Positions 1 to 7,517 of a DNA stretch of 14,646 bases are shown here, piece by piece. Position numbers and translations under genes: made by a program. This stretch comes from UBA830 sp036339975 (lineage in GTDB: Bacteria; Pseudomonadota; Alphaproteobacteria; MPNO01; UBA830), in NCBI GenBank assembly GCA_036339975.1, contig JAYYZV010000135.1:1-14646 (forward strand), read 5' to 3'. Below the pieces are notes generated by a model that saw nothing but the letters and a program-made list of their open reading frames with translations, was not told where the DNA came from and did not search any database. The first letter of the stretch is position 1. Each line of letters begins with the position of its first letter.

Positions 1-1789
1 TTTCAACAATATTGGCGGGCTCCACCCAGTCCCCCCTCTCGGTACGGTATGTCTCGTGACATATCATGCCCTGCGTGAATAGGCCTGAGAACGGCTCGTT
101 AATGCCGCTGTGCGAGGTTTGGGTCATGGCGCGCATGTAAAAACGGGAATACAGAAGGTGGAGAATGGCGTGCTCGATACCCCCAATATATTGGTCGACT
201 GGCAGCCAATAATCTGCGGCGTCTGGGTCGGTTGGTGTGTCCGCATTAGGCGCTGTAAAACGCGCGAAATACCATGAAGAATCAACAAAGGTATCGAACG
301 TGTCGGTTTCACGGGTCGCGGGCTTTCCACAGAGCGGGCAATCGACGGTTTTCCAGTCTTCGTGATGATCGAGCGGGTTTCCCGGCCGGTCAAAACTGAC
401 GTCCTCTGGGAGCGCCACCGGCAGGTCGTCCGCTGGGACCGGCACGACGCCACAGGTTTTGCAGTGAATGATTGGAATCGGGCATCCCCAGTACCGCTGA
501 CGAGAAATACCCCAATCGCGCAACCGAAAATTAACCGCTCGCTTTCCTTTATGTGCGGCCTCGATGCGATCGGAGGTCTCGGCCTTTGCTTCCTCTATGG
601 ATAAGCCGTCCAAAAATTCTGAATTTGTTATTCGGCCCGGCCCCGAGTAGGCCTCATCACCAATGCAAAAACCCTCGGTATCCTCCGGCACCACTACGGG
701 GAGAACGTCGAGACCATATTTGCGCGCGAAATCCAGGTCTCTCTGGTCATGGGCGGGACATCCGAAAATTGCGCCCGTGCCATATTCCATCAGGATGAAG
801 TTCGCGACGTAGATCGGCAGGGTTTTTCCGTCGATAAACGGATGGTGGACACGAAGGCCGGTGTCGTAACCGACTTTCTCGGCTTTCTCGATCACCGCCT
901 CTGATGTACCCAGCCGACCGCACTCTTCGATGAATTCCCTCAGGTCCGTTTTGCCGGCCGCAAGTTCCGTCGCCAGTGGGTGCTCCGGCGAAATGGCACA
1001 GAAGCTAGCACCAAAAATTGTATCAGGGCGGGTGGTGTAAACCTCGAGCCTGTCGGTGCGGTTTTCCATCTCAAAGGAAATATGCAACCCCTCGGACCGG
1101 CCTATCCAGTTTGCCTGCATGAGGCGCACTTTTTCTGGCCACCTATCCAGCGTGTCTAATGCGTCCAGCAAGTCTTGGGAATAATCCGCGATCTTGAAAA
1201 ACCACTGCGAAAGCCTCCTTTTTTCCACTGGCGCGCCGGACCGCCAGCCCTTGCCGTCGATCACCTGCTCGTTGGCCAGGACAGTCTGATCTACCGGGTC
1301 CCAGTTGACCCAGCCTTCCCTCTGTTCGATAAGCCCCGCCTCCAGAAAATCCAGAAACATCCGCTGCTCGTGGCGGTAGTAATCCGGATGGCAGGTCGCA
1401 ATCTCTCGAGACCAGTCGATGGATAGCCCCATCATCTTCAGCTGACGGCGCATGGTGTCGATGTTGTCATATGTCCATTCCGCCGGGTGGATATTCTTTT
1501 CCATGGCGGCGTTTTCCGCCGGCATGCCGAACGCATCCCATCCCATCGGATGAAGGACATTAAACCCACGCGCGCGCTTGTATCGAGCAACGACGTCGCC
1601 CATCGTATAGTTGCGGACATGACCCATGTGAATGCGGCCCGATGGATAAGGGAACATTTCAAGGACGTAATATTTTGGCTGGTCCAGGTCGTCGCTTGCG
1701 GCGAAACATTGCCGTGCATCCCATTCCGCCTGCCAGTGATCCTCGGCGGATTTGAATGCATAACGCGAAGGCGTATTGTCAGCGGGCAT
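1..1789 (-). CDS. leuS: Leucyl-tRNA synthetase, 5' part (3' end beyond the window)
   Basis: Class I aminoacyl-tRNA synthetase that charges tRNA-Leu in the cytoplasm. The frame is open from the ATG at 1789 to the window edge, 596 codons; the E. coli enzyme is about 860 residues, so roughly 260 C-terminal residues, including the KMSKS loop, lie outside. The HIGH signature appears as HMGH at residues 54-57, followed by VRNYT. The CP1 editing domain is recognisable from TTRPDTIFG and from GTGAIFG followed by a cysteine, proline and AHDQRD. Zinc-type cysteine pairs (CKTCG, CPLCG) and DTFVDSSWYF follow near the window edge. A GGAAA stretch about 10 bases upstream may be the ribosome binding site. 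The next ATG upstream (1796) is out of frame and hits a stop at once. The DUF3576 lipoprotein gene lies 162 bases upstream in the same direction. No internal stop was found on codon-by-codon reading. Confidence 0.97.
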   Translation of the reverse strand, partial: MPADNTPSRYAFKSAEDHWQAEWDARQCFAASDDLDQPKYYVLEMFPYPSGRIHMGHVRNYTMGDVVARYKRARGFNVLHPMGWDAFGMPAENAAMEKNIHPAEWTYDNIDTMRRQLKMMGLSIDWSREIATCHPDYYRHEQRMFLDFLEAGLIEQREGWVNWDPVDQTVLANEQVIDGKGWRSGAPVEKRRLSQWFFKIADYSQDLLDALDTLDRWPEKVRLMQANWIGRSEGLHISFEMENRTDRLEVYTTRPDTIFGASFCAISPEHPLATELAAGKTDLREFIEECGRLGTSEAVIEKAEKVGYDTGLRVHHPFIDGKTLPIYVANFILMEYGTGAIFGCPAHDQRDLDFARKYGLDVLPVVVPEDTEGFCIGDEAYSGPGRITNSEFLDGLSIEEAKAETSDRIEAAHKGKRAVNFRLRDWGISRQRYWGCPIPIIHCKTCGVVPVPADDLPVALPEDVSFDRPGNPLDHHEDWKTVDCPLCGKPATRETDTFDTFVDSSWYFARFTAPNADTPTDPDAADYWLPVDQYIGGIEHAILHLLYSRFYMRAMTQTSHSGINEPFSGLFTQGMICHETYRTERGDWVEPANIVE

Positions 1790-1951
1790 TTGACATGATT
1801 TCCAGACGGTTACGGATGAAAAAAACTCGGCGAGGGTTTGCTCGGCACAACGCACCCATCGTCGGTTGCCTTATACGCAAAATCGCGCCCAAATAAAACA
1901 TTTGGCATGAATGCGCCCTTGGCTGGCGGAATCAATTTCGGAATGCGTGCT

Positions 1952-2509
1952 TCAGTTTCTGCCCGACTGTGCCGCGACCCGAAGTTGGCGGGCGCGGCTA
2001 AGTATTTGGTTTTCCAATTTTACGGAGGTTTTTTTACCCACCCTCGCGTCGGCCCATTGGCCATTGCCGAGGTTTTGCCGGAACAGGGCGACGCGAATAC
2101 CGTCTGCTCGCAACTGGCGACCCAAGATGTAGACATTCATCTTGAAGCGTTCGTTGGGCGTTTCGGGAGGTGTATACCAGTCGGTGATTATTACACCGCC
2201 GAAAGGGTCGGCGGAGGATAGTGGCATGAAAGAAATGGTATCCAAAGAAGCGCGCCAGAGGTAGCTGTTGACGCCGATTCCGCCGCCCGTTCCACTGCTG
2301 CGTTTACCGCCACCGACGCCGACGATATCTAACAAATCGATACCGTCGCTTCCGAATATAGAGCCTTGAGGACTATTGATATCGCCGCTACTCGATTGCT
2401 CGGGTTGTGTTGTGTCGGGGTCGTCCATCGGAGGAATCGCGCCGGCGCATCCGGAAAGTGCGATCCCGATCACCAGAAAAGCGGCCACACACCACTTATT
2501 TGAAGTCAT
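1952..2509 (-). CDS. DUF3576 family lipoprotein upstream of leuS
   Basis: Predicted 185-residue lipoprotein of the alphaproteobacterial DUF3576 family; function unknown. The N-terminus is a lipoprotein signal peptide: a short n-region with Lys5, a hydrophobic core, and lipobox LSGC with the modified cysteine at residue 21. A low-complexity Asp/Ser/Gly linker follows. The conserved domain then runs from about INSYLWRASLDTISFMPL through FGGVIITDWY to ERFKMNVYILGRQLR. The start at 2509 is preferred over the ATG at 2545 because GGGGAG lies about 9 bases upstream and the resulting signal peptide has normal length; the longer start would prepend 12 residues, including an extra charged stretch. It precedes leuS by 162 bases and may be co-transcribed with it. 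Family assignment is from remembered motif and synteny, not from a search. Confidence 0.85.
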   Translation of the reverse strand: MTSNKWCVAAFLVIGIALSGCAGAIPPMDDPDTTQPEQSSSGDINSPQGSIFGSDGIDLLDIVGVGGGKRSSGTGGGIGVNSYLWRASLDTISFMPLSSADPFGGVIITDWYTPPETPNERFKMNVYILGRQLRADGIRVALFRQNLGNGQWADARVGKKTSVKLENQILSRARQLRVAAQSGRN

Positions 2510-2999
2510 TCCGTCTTTTCTCCCCATATTCTGCGCAAGGCGCATAATAGACTACTCGCAATTGCCGACACTCGTTTTACAGGGCCGGTTGTATATCGCC
2601 ACTGTTTTGATAACCCAGTTTAAGGTTCCAAGCCAATATATGCAGTTATAGACTATTTAACCATTTGTTTCCCCCGATCATATTTAAAGGGCCGCGACCT
2701 AAATCAAACCCCCCAGCCAAACAATAGCCCCCCATACTTGGTATATTCGGCGATTATGCAACATTAGCCTTTGCCGAGAGCCTGCCTATGCCGTCTCCCT
2801 ATCTAGGGGTGTGATATATTTAACACATCGGGGTGTTTTTTTTGTCACTTCTTGTTGATTTTATTGAATCCGTCGATCTTCTGGCCTAGAAACAGCGGGC
2901 TAAAGGGGGCTTGTATAGGGTTGCCCAAAGGCATTTAACCAAAAGCGTATGTGGTGTTCCGCGTTAGGTGGAGGGCTACTAGCTTAAACTTTCCTTTCT
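2510..2999. other. Divergent intergenic region, lipoprotein gene / porin gene
   Basis: About 490 AT-rich bases between the divergent starts, with no ORF resembling a protein. It should hold the promoters of both genes, but I see no convincing -35/-10 pair; the best porin-side candidate (TTGTAT at 2911, TTTAAC at 2934, 17-base spacing) matches only 3/6 and 4/6 positions. It does contain a terminator-like hairpin with a T-run at 2822-2843, listed separately, which nothing annotated upstream explains. Confidence 0.5.
2822..2843 (+). terminator. Weak terminator-like hairpin in the porin leader region
   Basis: AACAC (2822-2826) can pair with GTGTT (2833-2837) across a six-base loop, and six further T residues follow (2838-2843). 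The stem is only five base pairs, so this is weak as a Rho-independent terminator. A second GGGGTGT copy just upstream (about 2805-2811) could compete for the same ACAC segment, giving an attenuator-like choice of structures. There is no recognised gene on its upstream side. Confidence 0.3.
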
Positions 3000-3005
3000 G
3001 GAGGG
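3000..3005 (+). promoter_or_regulatory. Ribosome binding site of the porin gene
   Basis: GGAGGG lies four bases before the ATG at 3010. It is the strongest Shine-Dalgarno match in the window and supports high-level translation, as expected for a porin. Confidence 0.8.
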
Positions 3006-3009
3006 AATA

Positions 3010-4119
3010 ATGAAAAAGCAACTACTGACTTCCACCGCATTGGTGGCTGCCGGTCTGGTGGCCTTCGGCGGTACCGCAATAGCAAAGCCGAAACTGAGTG
3101 TCGGCGGCTATTCGGCTGCAATTTTTGGTGTTGGTGAAAACACCGATGCATTCGATGCAGCTACTAACGAAAAAATTGGTTGGGATGTCCAATCGGACGG
3201 TGAAATTCACTTCAACGGCTCGGCCAAACTCGACAACGGTATTAAAATCAGAACCCGAGTTGAGCTGGAAGCGAACCAAGACAACGACCAAATCGACGAG
3301 CACTGGATGCGCGTTTCTGGCTCGTTTGGTGAAATCCGTTTCGGTTCAATGGACGATGCTGCCCGGTCGATGACGATTGCTGCTACGGCGAGTTTCGCAA
3401 CCGGCGTTGGCCTCAGCGTTCAGTTTGATACGGGTCGCTTCCTCACCAACCCCGGAACTGTGAGTACAAGCACTGTCGCTCTGGTAACGCTTTCCAATGA
3501 CGCTGAGCAGATTGCTTATTACACTCCGCGTATGTCGGGTTTCCAGTTGGGTGCTTCATACATCCCGCATAATCCCCACGACCGCAACGGTTCCCTTTAA
3601 AACACCACGACCGCGGATACCGACCTCTTTGCAGTGGGTGCGAACTATGTCTCCAAGATGGGTGGCGCTTCCGTCCGGGTTGCGGCTGGGTACGTTACCG
3701 GTCAAGAGTCCAACACGAACCGGGATGATCCCGAAGAATACGGGATCGGCGCTAGCATTGGCATGGATGGCATGAGATTTGCCCTGAGCTATGTTGATCA
3801 GGGGTCACAAGACACGCCGGCTGGTGCAACGGTAACGAGTGGTCAAGAAACCTTTGAGGCGGGTGTCAGTTATGGCTTCGGCCCCAATGCAGTCAGTTTC
3901 GTATACCAGGATGCCGAGGCTGATGCGGCTGTTGGCAATGCAGCCAATGGCGACAAGCACACGATAGCGCAGCTTGCCTATCGTCGTATTCTCGGCCCGG
4001 GCGTGGACTTCTCTGTGACGGCCACGTCTGCTGACTTTGACGACGGCTTGGCAGCCGCTGCAACAGGCAACTCGAATGACGGTGAGTCTGTTGCCGGTCG
4101 TCTTCGGGTTAGGTTCTAA
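3010..4119 (+). pseudogene. Outer-membrane porin (Porin_4 type) interrupted by in-frame TAA at codon 197
   Basis: Trimeric-type diffusion porin for small solutes in the outer membrane. The N-terminus is a Sec signal peptide (MKKQLLTSTALVAAG...) with a likely cut after TAIA, before KPKLSVGG. The rest has alternating amphipathic strands, an early EANQDNDQIDEHWMRV segment and FGEIRFGSMDD, typical of alphaproteobacterial Porin_4 proteins. Translation stops at TAA 3598-3600 after 196 residues, but the same frame stays open for another 172 codons to 4119. That part continues with beta-strand sequence and ends in RLRVRF, with the terminal Phe expected of an outer-membrane protein. The full gene would encode 369 positions, a normal porin length. 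The stop falls in a polar, loop-like stretch (NGSL then NTTTADTD). One C-to-T change of CAA (Gln) would produce it. It could be a recent nonsense mutation, a sequencing error or readthrough; I annotate it as disrupted. Confidence 0.85.
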
Positions 4120-4145
4120 GACCTGATCGTTAAGACACGATTAAG

Positions 4146-4173
4146 AAGGGGCGGCTTTGGCCGCCCCTTTTTT
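4146..4173 (+). terminator. Rho-independent terminator of the porin gene
   Basis: A perfect 8-bp GC stem (GGGGCGGC, 4148-4155, with GCCGCCCC, 4160-4167) closes a TTTG loop and is followed by six T residues; two flanking A-T pairs extend it. It lies 29 bases after the porin stop at 4119, which supports treating the two porin halves as one transcription unit. Confidence 0.95.
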
Positions 4174-4509
4174 ATGAAGTTTTTCCTAATATTTTTGAGG
4201 CTAGCTGAGCTAGCTAATGCGTCCCTCTGCCCAGATGCTAACTTCTCCTTTCCATCAAGGGATTTGGGTTCGTTGGTCTAACGGAGTGGCGGAAGCTTCA
4301 ACCAGTATATGTAGTCTATATGTGCGGCATTAAACGCAGTCATTTCATTTTGCGCCCGGATCTGATACGAAAACCAAACCATCGGCTGCTAAAATTATTT
4401 GTTTGCGACGGAAATTTCGTTGAATCTGGACAGTCAATAAGGCCGAGGCTTAAAACACATCTGGCAGGCGCCGTTGTCATGAAGGACTATGCCCTAAACA
4501 CTGTATTCG
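4174..4509. other. Intergenic region between porin terminator and yggS
   Basis: About 336 bases without a supported gene. It contains a perfect inverted repeat at 4200-4214 and a short direct repeat TATATG at about 4307-4323. I found no tRNA, no good sigma-70 promoter and no Shine-Dalgarno sequence at normal spacing for yggS. A 66-codon ORF at 4320-4520 has no recognisable features and overlaps the yggS start, so it is not called. Confidence 0.5.
4200..4214. repeat. Perfect inverted repeat GCTAGCT-G-AGCTAGC
   Basis: Two 7-base arms around a single central G, 27 bases beyond the porin terminator. It resembles a dyad operator for a dimeric regulator, but no promoter can be placed next to it. 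With a one-base spacer it would not form a normal RNA hairpin without opening inner pairs. Confidence 0.5.
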
Positions 4510-5193
4510 ATGGCACCTGAGACCGACATCAAGACAAAACTCGGGAGTGTGTGCTCCACAATTGCCGCCGCAGCTTCCGAAGTTGGGCGGGATCCGGATA
4601 CGGTATCTCTGGTCGCTGTCTCAAAATCCCACCCGGCAGAGCGCGCTGAGGTGGCCTTAAGAGCCGGCCATAGAGTATTCGGAGAAAACCGCGTCCAGGA
4701 AACCCAGAACAAATGGCCGGTACTGAAGGAGACATATCCAAACTGTGTCCTGCATCTCATAGGGCCACTGCAGACAAACAAGGCCGCCGACGCCATTAAA
4801 TTGTTTGATGTCATTCAAACCCTCGATCGCGAGAAACTGGCCCGCGCTCTGGCCCGGGAAATGGACCGCCAGAACCGCCGCCCAGACATATTCTTGCAGG
4901 TGAACACTGGCGAAGAACCTCAAAAAGCCGGCGTATTGCCGGGAGAGGTGGATTCGTTTGTCGAAAAATGCCGTAATGAATTTGATCTCCCGATTGTCGG
5001 CTTAATGTGTATTCCACCAGTCGACGAAAATCCGGCGTTGCACTTTGCGCTACTAGGCGAATTTGCGGACCGCAATGGGCTCCCCCGTCTTAGCATGGGA
5101 ATGTCTGCTGACTATCCCACAGCGGTACGTCTTGGTGCGACAGAAGTTAGGGTGGGGACGGCTATTTTTGGTGTTCGCAACACACTTGACTAG
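4510..5193 (+). CDS. yggS: PLP-binding protein of the YggS/PROSC family
   Basis: Cytoplasmic pyridoxal-5'-phosphate carrier that buffers free PLP; members of this family are not known to have a catalytic activity. At 227 residues it has the usual single TIM-barrel length. Visible motifs are the PLP lysine in LVAVSKSHP (Lys39), FGENRVQE, HLIGPLQTNK, LQVNTGEE, GLMCIPP, and the phosphate-binding end MGMSADYPTAVRLGATEVRVGTAIFG. The ATG at 4510 is the only reasonable start, because a stop (TAA 4495-4497) lies in frame five codons upstream. The only AAGGA nearby is more than 20 bases away, so initiation may be weak or leaderless. It is convergent with the L,D-transpeptidase gene, 56 bases away; no terminator is apparent between them. 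Confidence 0.96.
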   Translation: MAPETDIKTKLGSVCSTIAAAASEVGRDPDTVSLVAVSKSHPAERAEVALRAGHRVFGENRVQETQNKWPVLKETYPNCVLHLIGPLQTNKAADAIKLFDVIQTLDREKLARALAREMDRQNRRPDIFLQVNTGEEPQKAGVLPGEVDSFVEKCRNEFDLPIVGLMCIPPVDENPALHFALLGEFADRNGLPRLSMGMSADYPTAVRLGATEVRVGTAIFGVRNTLD

Positions 5194-5249
5194 GTGGAGG
5201 TTCTCTTTCGAGGGTTGGTACCGCCGCGTGTATGATGTTTGCTCCGCGC

Positions 5250-5750
5250 TCAGCCGATGACAAGGCGGTCTGTCTCCGGCTTCCAGCACGCTAGTATCTC
5301 TCGTAGATCGTCTAGTGCGAAGGCGATACAGCCTTCTGTCGGCGGATATTCCGGGCTGCTTGCTACGTGCACAAATATCGCGCTTCCGGCCCCCGGGATT
5401 ACGGGGTCGGAGTTGTGGCTGGTAACAATCACGATGTCGTATAGCCCGTCGTCTCGGTACAGGCTCTCGCAGCTTGCCGGGTACGGTAGCGTAACCGGCT
5501 GATTATAGGCGGGGTCTTGGGGGGCGTCGCACCATCCATTTACACGGGAAAGAGGGTCTACGAGTAATGCCGTCGCTGGAGCGGTTATCCGCTCCGGCCG
5601 GTAATGTACCCTCAGCAGCTCAAAAATGCCGGCTGGGCTTGCACCATCGCCCTCAGTTTTTTCTGATCTAATGCCCCCGCGCCCGATGGCGCATCGGTAA
5701 ATGGCGCCGCCAAAACGCGCTTGCCCATCTGTTGAAATAATAAGATTCAT
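5250..5750 (-). CDS. L,D-transpeptidase-like protein (YkuD catalytic domain)
   Basis: Predicted 166-residue YkuD-fold protein; this family forms 3-3 cross-links in peptidoglycan or attaches proteins to it. The family end is clear: GSAIFVHVA (His128), then PTEGCIAFALDDL, with the catalytic cysteine at residue 141 in TEGC rather than the classical SHGC. YDIVIVTSHN precedes it. It is a compact domain without signal peptide, membrane segment or peptidoglycan-binding domain, a common short form in alphaproteobacteria, so how it reaches the periplasm is not visible. The start ATG has only a weak GAG upstream. It is divergent from the response regulator gene with 208 bases between, so joint regulation is possible but not shown. 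Confidence 0.9.
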   Translation of the reverse strand: MNLIISTDGQARFGGAIYRCAIGRGGIRSEKTEGDGASPAGIFELLRVHYRPERITAPATALLVDPLSRVNGWCDAPQDPAYNQPVTLPYPASCESLYRDDGLYDIVIVTSHNSDPVIPGAGSAIFVHVASSPEYPPTEGCIAFALDDLREILACWKPETDRLVIG

Positions 5751-5842
5751 AACTCATTATATGATGAAGCGTGCGGCGCAGTAACACGGTATTGGTATTT
5801 CGTTCGCGGCCGGACGCAAAAATCTAAGCAAAAGCATTGTGA

Positions 5843-5871
5843 TTGACCGGTTGTGGCTGGAATAACGTTAT
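5843..5871 (+). promoter_or_regulatory. Possible sigma-70 promoter of the response regulator gene
   Basis: TTGACC (5843-5848) matches five of six -35 positions and is followed after 17 bases by CGTTAT (5866-5871), a poor -10 match (3/6). It would give a leader of about 80 bases before the start at 5959. Offered as a candidate only. Confidence 0.25.
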
Positions 5872-5958
5872 CCCGCAGTGTGCCAATCTAGTTTAAAATG
5901 GATACTATGTCGTATTAGGTCGGCGGGCGTCTTATCAAAAACACCGGAAAATCGCAAA

Positions 5959-6651
5959 ATGGTAAATTCGAAGAATCTACTTCTGGTTGATGACGACGCA
6001 GTGCTTCGTGAAACTTTGCGCGAGCAGCTTCAGCTGCATCAGGAATTCAAAATGGAGGAAGCATCAACTGGGGCGGAAGCACTCGAACTGATCCAGAGTT
6101 CCAAGTATGATTTGCTGATAATCGATGTTGGCCTGCCTGATTTGGATGGCCGCGATGTGTGTAAGAGAATACGCCGCGCCGGAATAAAGGTTCCAATCAT
6201 CATGCTGAGCGGCGCAGACACCGAGGCGGAGAACATCCTCGGGAATGATTCCAGCGCCAACGACTGTGTCACTAAGCCTTTTCAGCTTTCGGCGCTTCTT
6301 GCGTCCGTCCGTGCTCAGCTGCGCCGTCACGGGAACAGCAAAGACGCGATCTTTAATATTGGCCCGTATTCCTTCTGCCCGATGGCGAAGACGATGACCG
6401 ATATGGAGAACGGGGGCCGGAGGATCCGTTTGACGGAAAAAGAAACGGCAATACTTAAATATCTATTCTCGGCTGGCGCAAAAGTGATCGGCCGCGACCT
6501 TCTTCTGAACCAAGTGTGGGGATATAATTCTGGTGTTACTACGCACACGCTAGAGACCCACGTATACCGGCTGCGTCAGAAAATCGAGCGGGATCCGTCA
6601 AACGCAGATATCCTGGTTACGGAACCCGGTGGTTACCGATTAATTCCTTGA
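5959..6651 (+). CDS. OmpR/PhoB-family response regulator
   Basis: Two-component transcription factor of 230 residues. The receiver domain (about 5-120) has acidic pocket Asp11-Asp12, phospho-acceptor Asp56 in LIIDVGLPDLDG, the conserved Ser84 in IIMLSGAD, and Lys106 in VTKPF. The C-terminal winged helix (about 140-228) shows RLTEKETAILKYL, LLLNQVWGYNSGV, THTLETHVYRLRQKIERD and EPGGYRLIP. The start at 5959 is chosen because the receiver beta-1 strand begins right after it; an ATG at 5878 in frame would add 27 residues unlike any receiver N-terminus. No histidine kinase gene is adjacent, so it is an orphan within this window. A minor oddity is the run NDSSANDC before VTKPF: relatives usually have Asp/Ala-Gly at the third and fourth positions and Tyr in place of the Cys, and the Tyr position lies in the alpha4-beta5 signalling face. 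Confidence 0.94.
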   Translation: MVNSKNLLLVDDDAVLRETLREQLQLHQEFKMEEASTGAEALELIQSSKYDLLIIDVGLPDLDGRDVCKRIRRAGIKVPIIMLSGADTEAENILGNDSSANDCVTKPFQLSALLASVRAQLRRHGNSKDAIFNIGPYSFCPMAKTMTDMENGGRRIRLTEKETAILKYLFSAGAKVIGRDLLLNQVWGYNSGVTTHTLETHVYRLRQKIERDPSNADILVTEPGGYRLIP

Positions 6652-6740
6652 GATGGACGGACATCGACGCTTTTTGAGAAACGTCGTTTAACAAAGTGTG
6701 ATGCCGGATAGCGCCTAACCTATCGTCCAAACCTGGGTAT

Positions 6741-7493
6741 TTACAGTGCCTTTATCCCACCGCCGTCGAGAGACAGGACCTGACCAGTGATATAAGTCGC
6801 GCGGTCGCTTGCTAAAAAAGTTACCGCATCCGCCACTTCCTTTGCCTCGCCCAGCCGGCCTAGGGGAATACCCTTGGCGGGATTGCCCATCCCGGCATCA
6901 ATCATCTGCTGCTGGCGTTCTGACATGATTGGTCCAGGTGAGGCCGCATTCACACGAATATTCTTTGGCCCGTATTCGTTCGCCAGTCCCTTGAGCACCA
7001 GATTGAGAGCGGCGTTCACGCTACCGCCGGGTAAGTGGATACTGATCGGAAGCTTGCCGCCCGTGCCGGTAATGGCGACGATCGACCCTGAGCCCCCCTC
7101 CACCATATGTGGCAATACCGCTTGAAAACAGTTGATGTACCCGAGATATTTTACTTCCAGCGCTTGCCGAAAAACGTCGCCGTTGATTTCGAGGAATGGA
7201 CCAAAGGCAGGCACCGCGACTGTAGCGGCTAGGATGTCCATTCCCCCCATTTCGGAAACGACCTTTTCGGCGCCAGCTTTGACTGCTACCGCGTCCGTAA
7301 CGTCTAACATCAGAGCAAGAGCGTTGCCGCCGGCGCCCTCGATGTCTTGAACTAACGAAAATAGCGCGTCCTCGCCGCGAGCCGACACGACAACCTTCGC
7401 GCCTTCGCGGGCGAAGCTCAACGCGATTTCTCGCCCAATAGCGCCTGTCGCGCCAGTCACCCAAACTACCTTGTCTGATAGCCCCATATCCAT
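6741..7493 (-). CDS. Non-canonical SDR-family protein lacking the catalytic tetrad
   Basis: A 250-residue Rossmann-fold short-chain dehydrogenase/reductase homologue. The NAD(P) site is intact: TGATGAIG (13-20), SARGED after beta-2, LDVTD (63-67). The C-terminal half has YGPKNIRVNAASPGPI and ITGQVLSLDGGG, as in FabG-like SDRs. The catalytic residues are not present: aligned with the neighbouring SDR, the tetrad positions read Lys115 (for Asn), Gly143 or a nearby Thr (for Ser), Gly156 (for Tyr) and Asn160 (for Lys), and the NNAG motif is AATVAV. It therefore probably binds a dinucleotide but cannot use the standard Tyr-Lys chemistry. I recall other SDRs from catabolic clusters with a similar replaced YxxxK, so it may belong to an existing divergent subfamily. 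AAGGGAA eight bases upstream supports the ATG at 7493. It follows the canonical SDR gene by 24 bases, so they are likely one operon. Confidence 0.88.
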   Translation of the reverse strand: MDMGLSDKVVWVTGATGAIGREIALSFAREGAKVVVSARGEDALFSLVQDIEGAGGNALALMLDVTDAVAVKAGAEKVVSEMGGMDILAATVAVPAFGPFLEINGDVFRQALEVKYLGYINCFQAVLPHMVEGGSGSIVAITGTGGKLPISIHLPGGSVNAALNLVLKGLANEYGPKNIRVNAASPGPIMSERQQQMIDAGMGNPAKGIPLGRLGEAKEVADAVTFLASDRATYITGQVLSLDGGGIKAL

Positions 7494-7517
7494 TTTCGGT
7501 ATTCCCTTGTTACATTG

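Noticed and set aside
1838..2221. 127-codon plus-strand ORF
   Set aside because: Antisense to the DUF3576 lipoprotein gene and without recognisable features.
3590..3606. CTTTAAAAC at the porin stop as a programmed frameshift site
   Set aside because: The downstream porin sequence is in the same frame as the upstream part, so a frameshift would not reach it. Only readthrough or a mutation explains it.
5878..5958. Longer start for the response regulator
   Set aside because: The added 27 residues precede a receiver domain that starts normally at residue 5 from the ATG at 5959.
6652..6740. Terminator between the response regulator and SDR genes
   Set aside because: CGACG/CGTCG (12-base loop) and GATAG/CTATC can pair, but the stems are five bases long and no adequate T-run follows on either strand.
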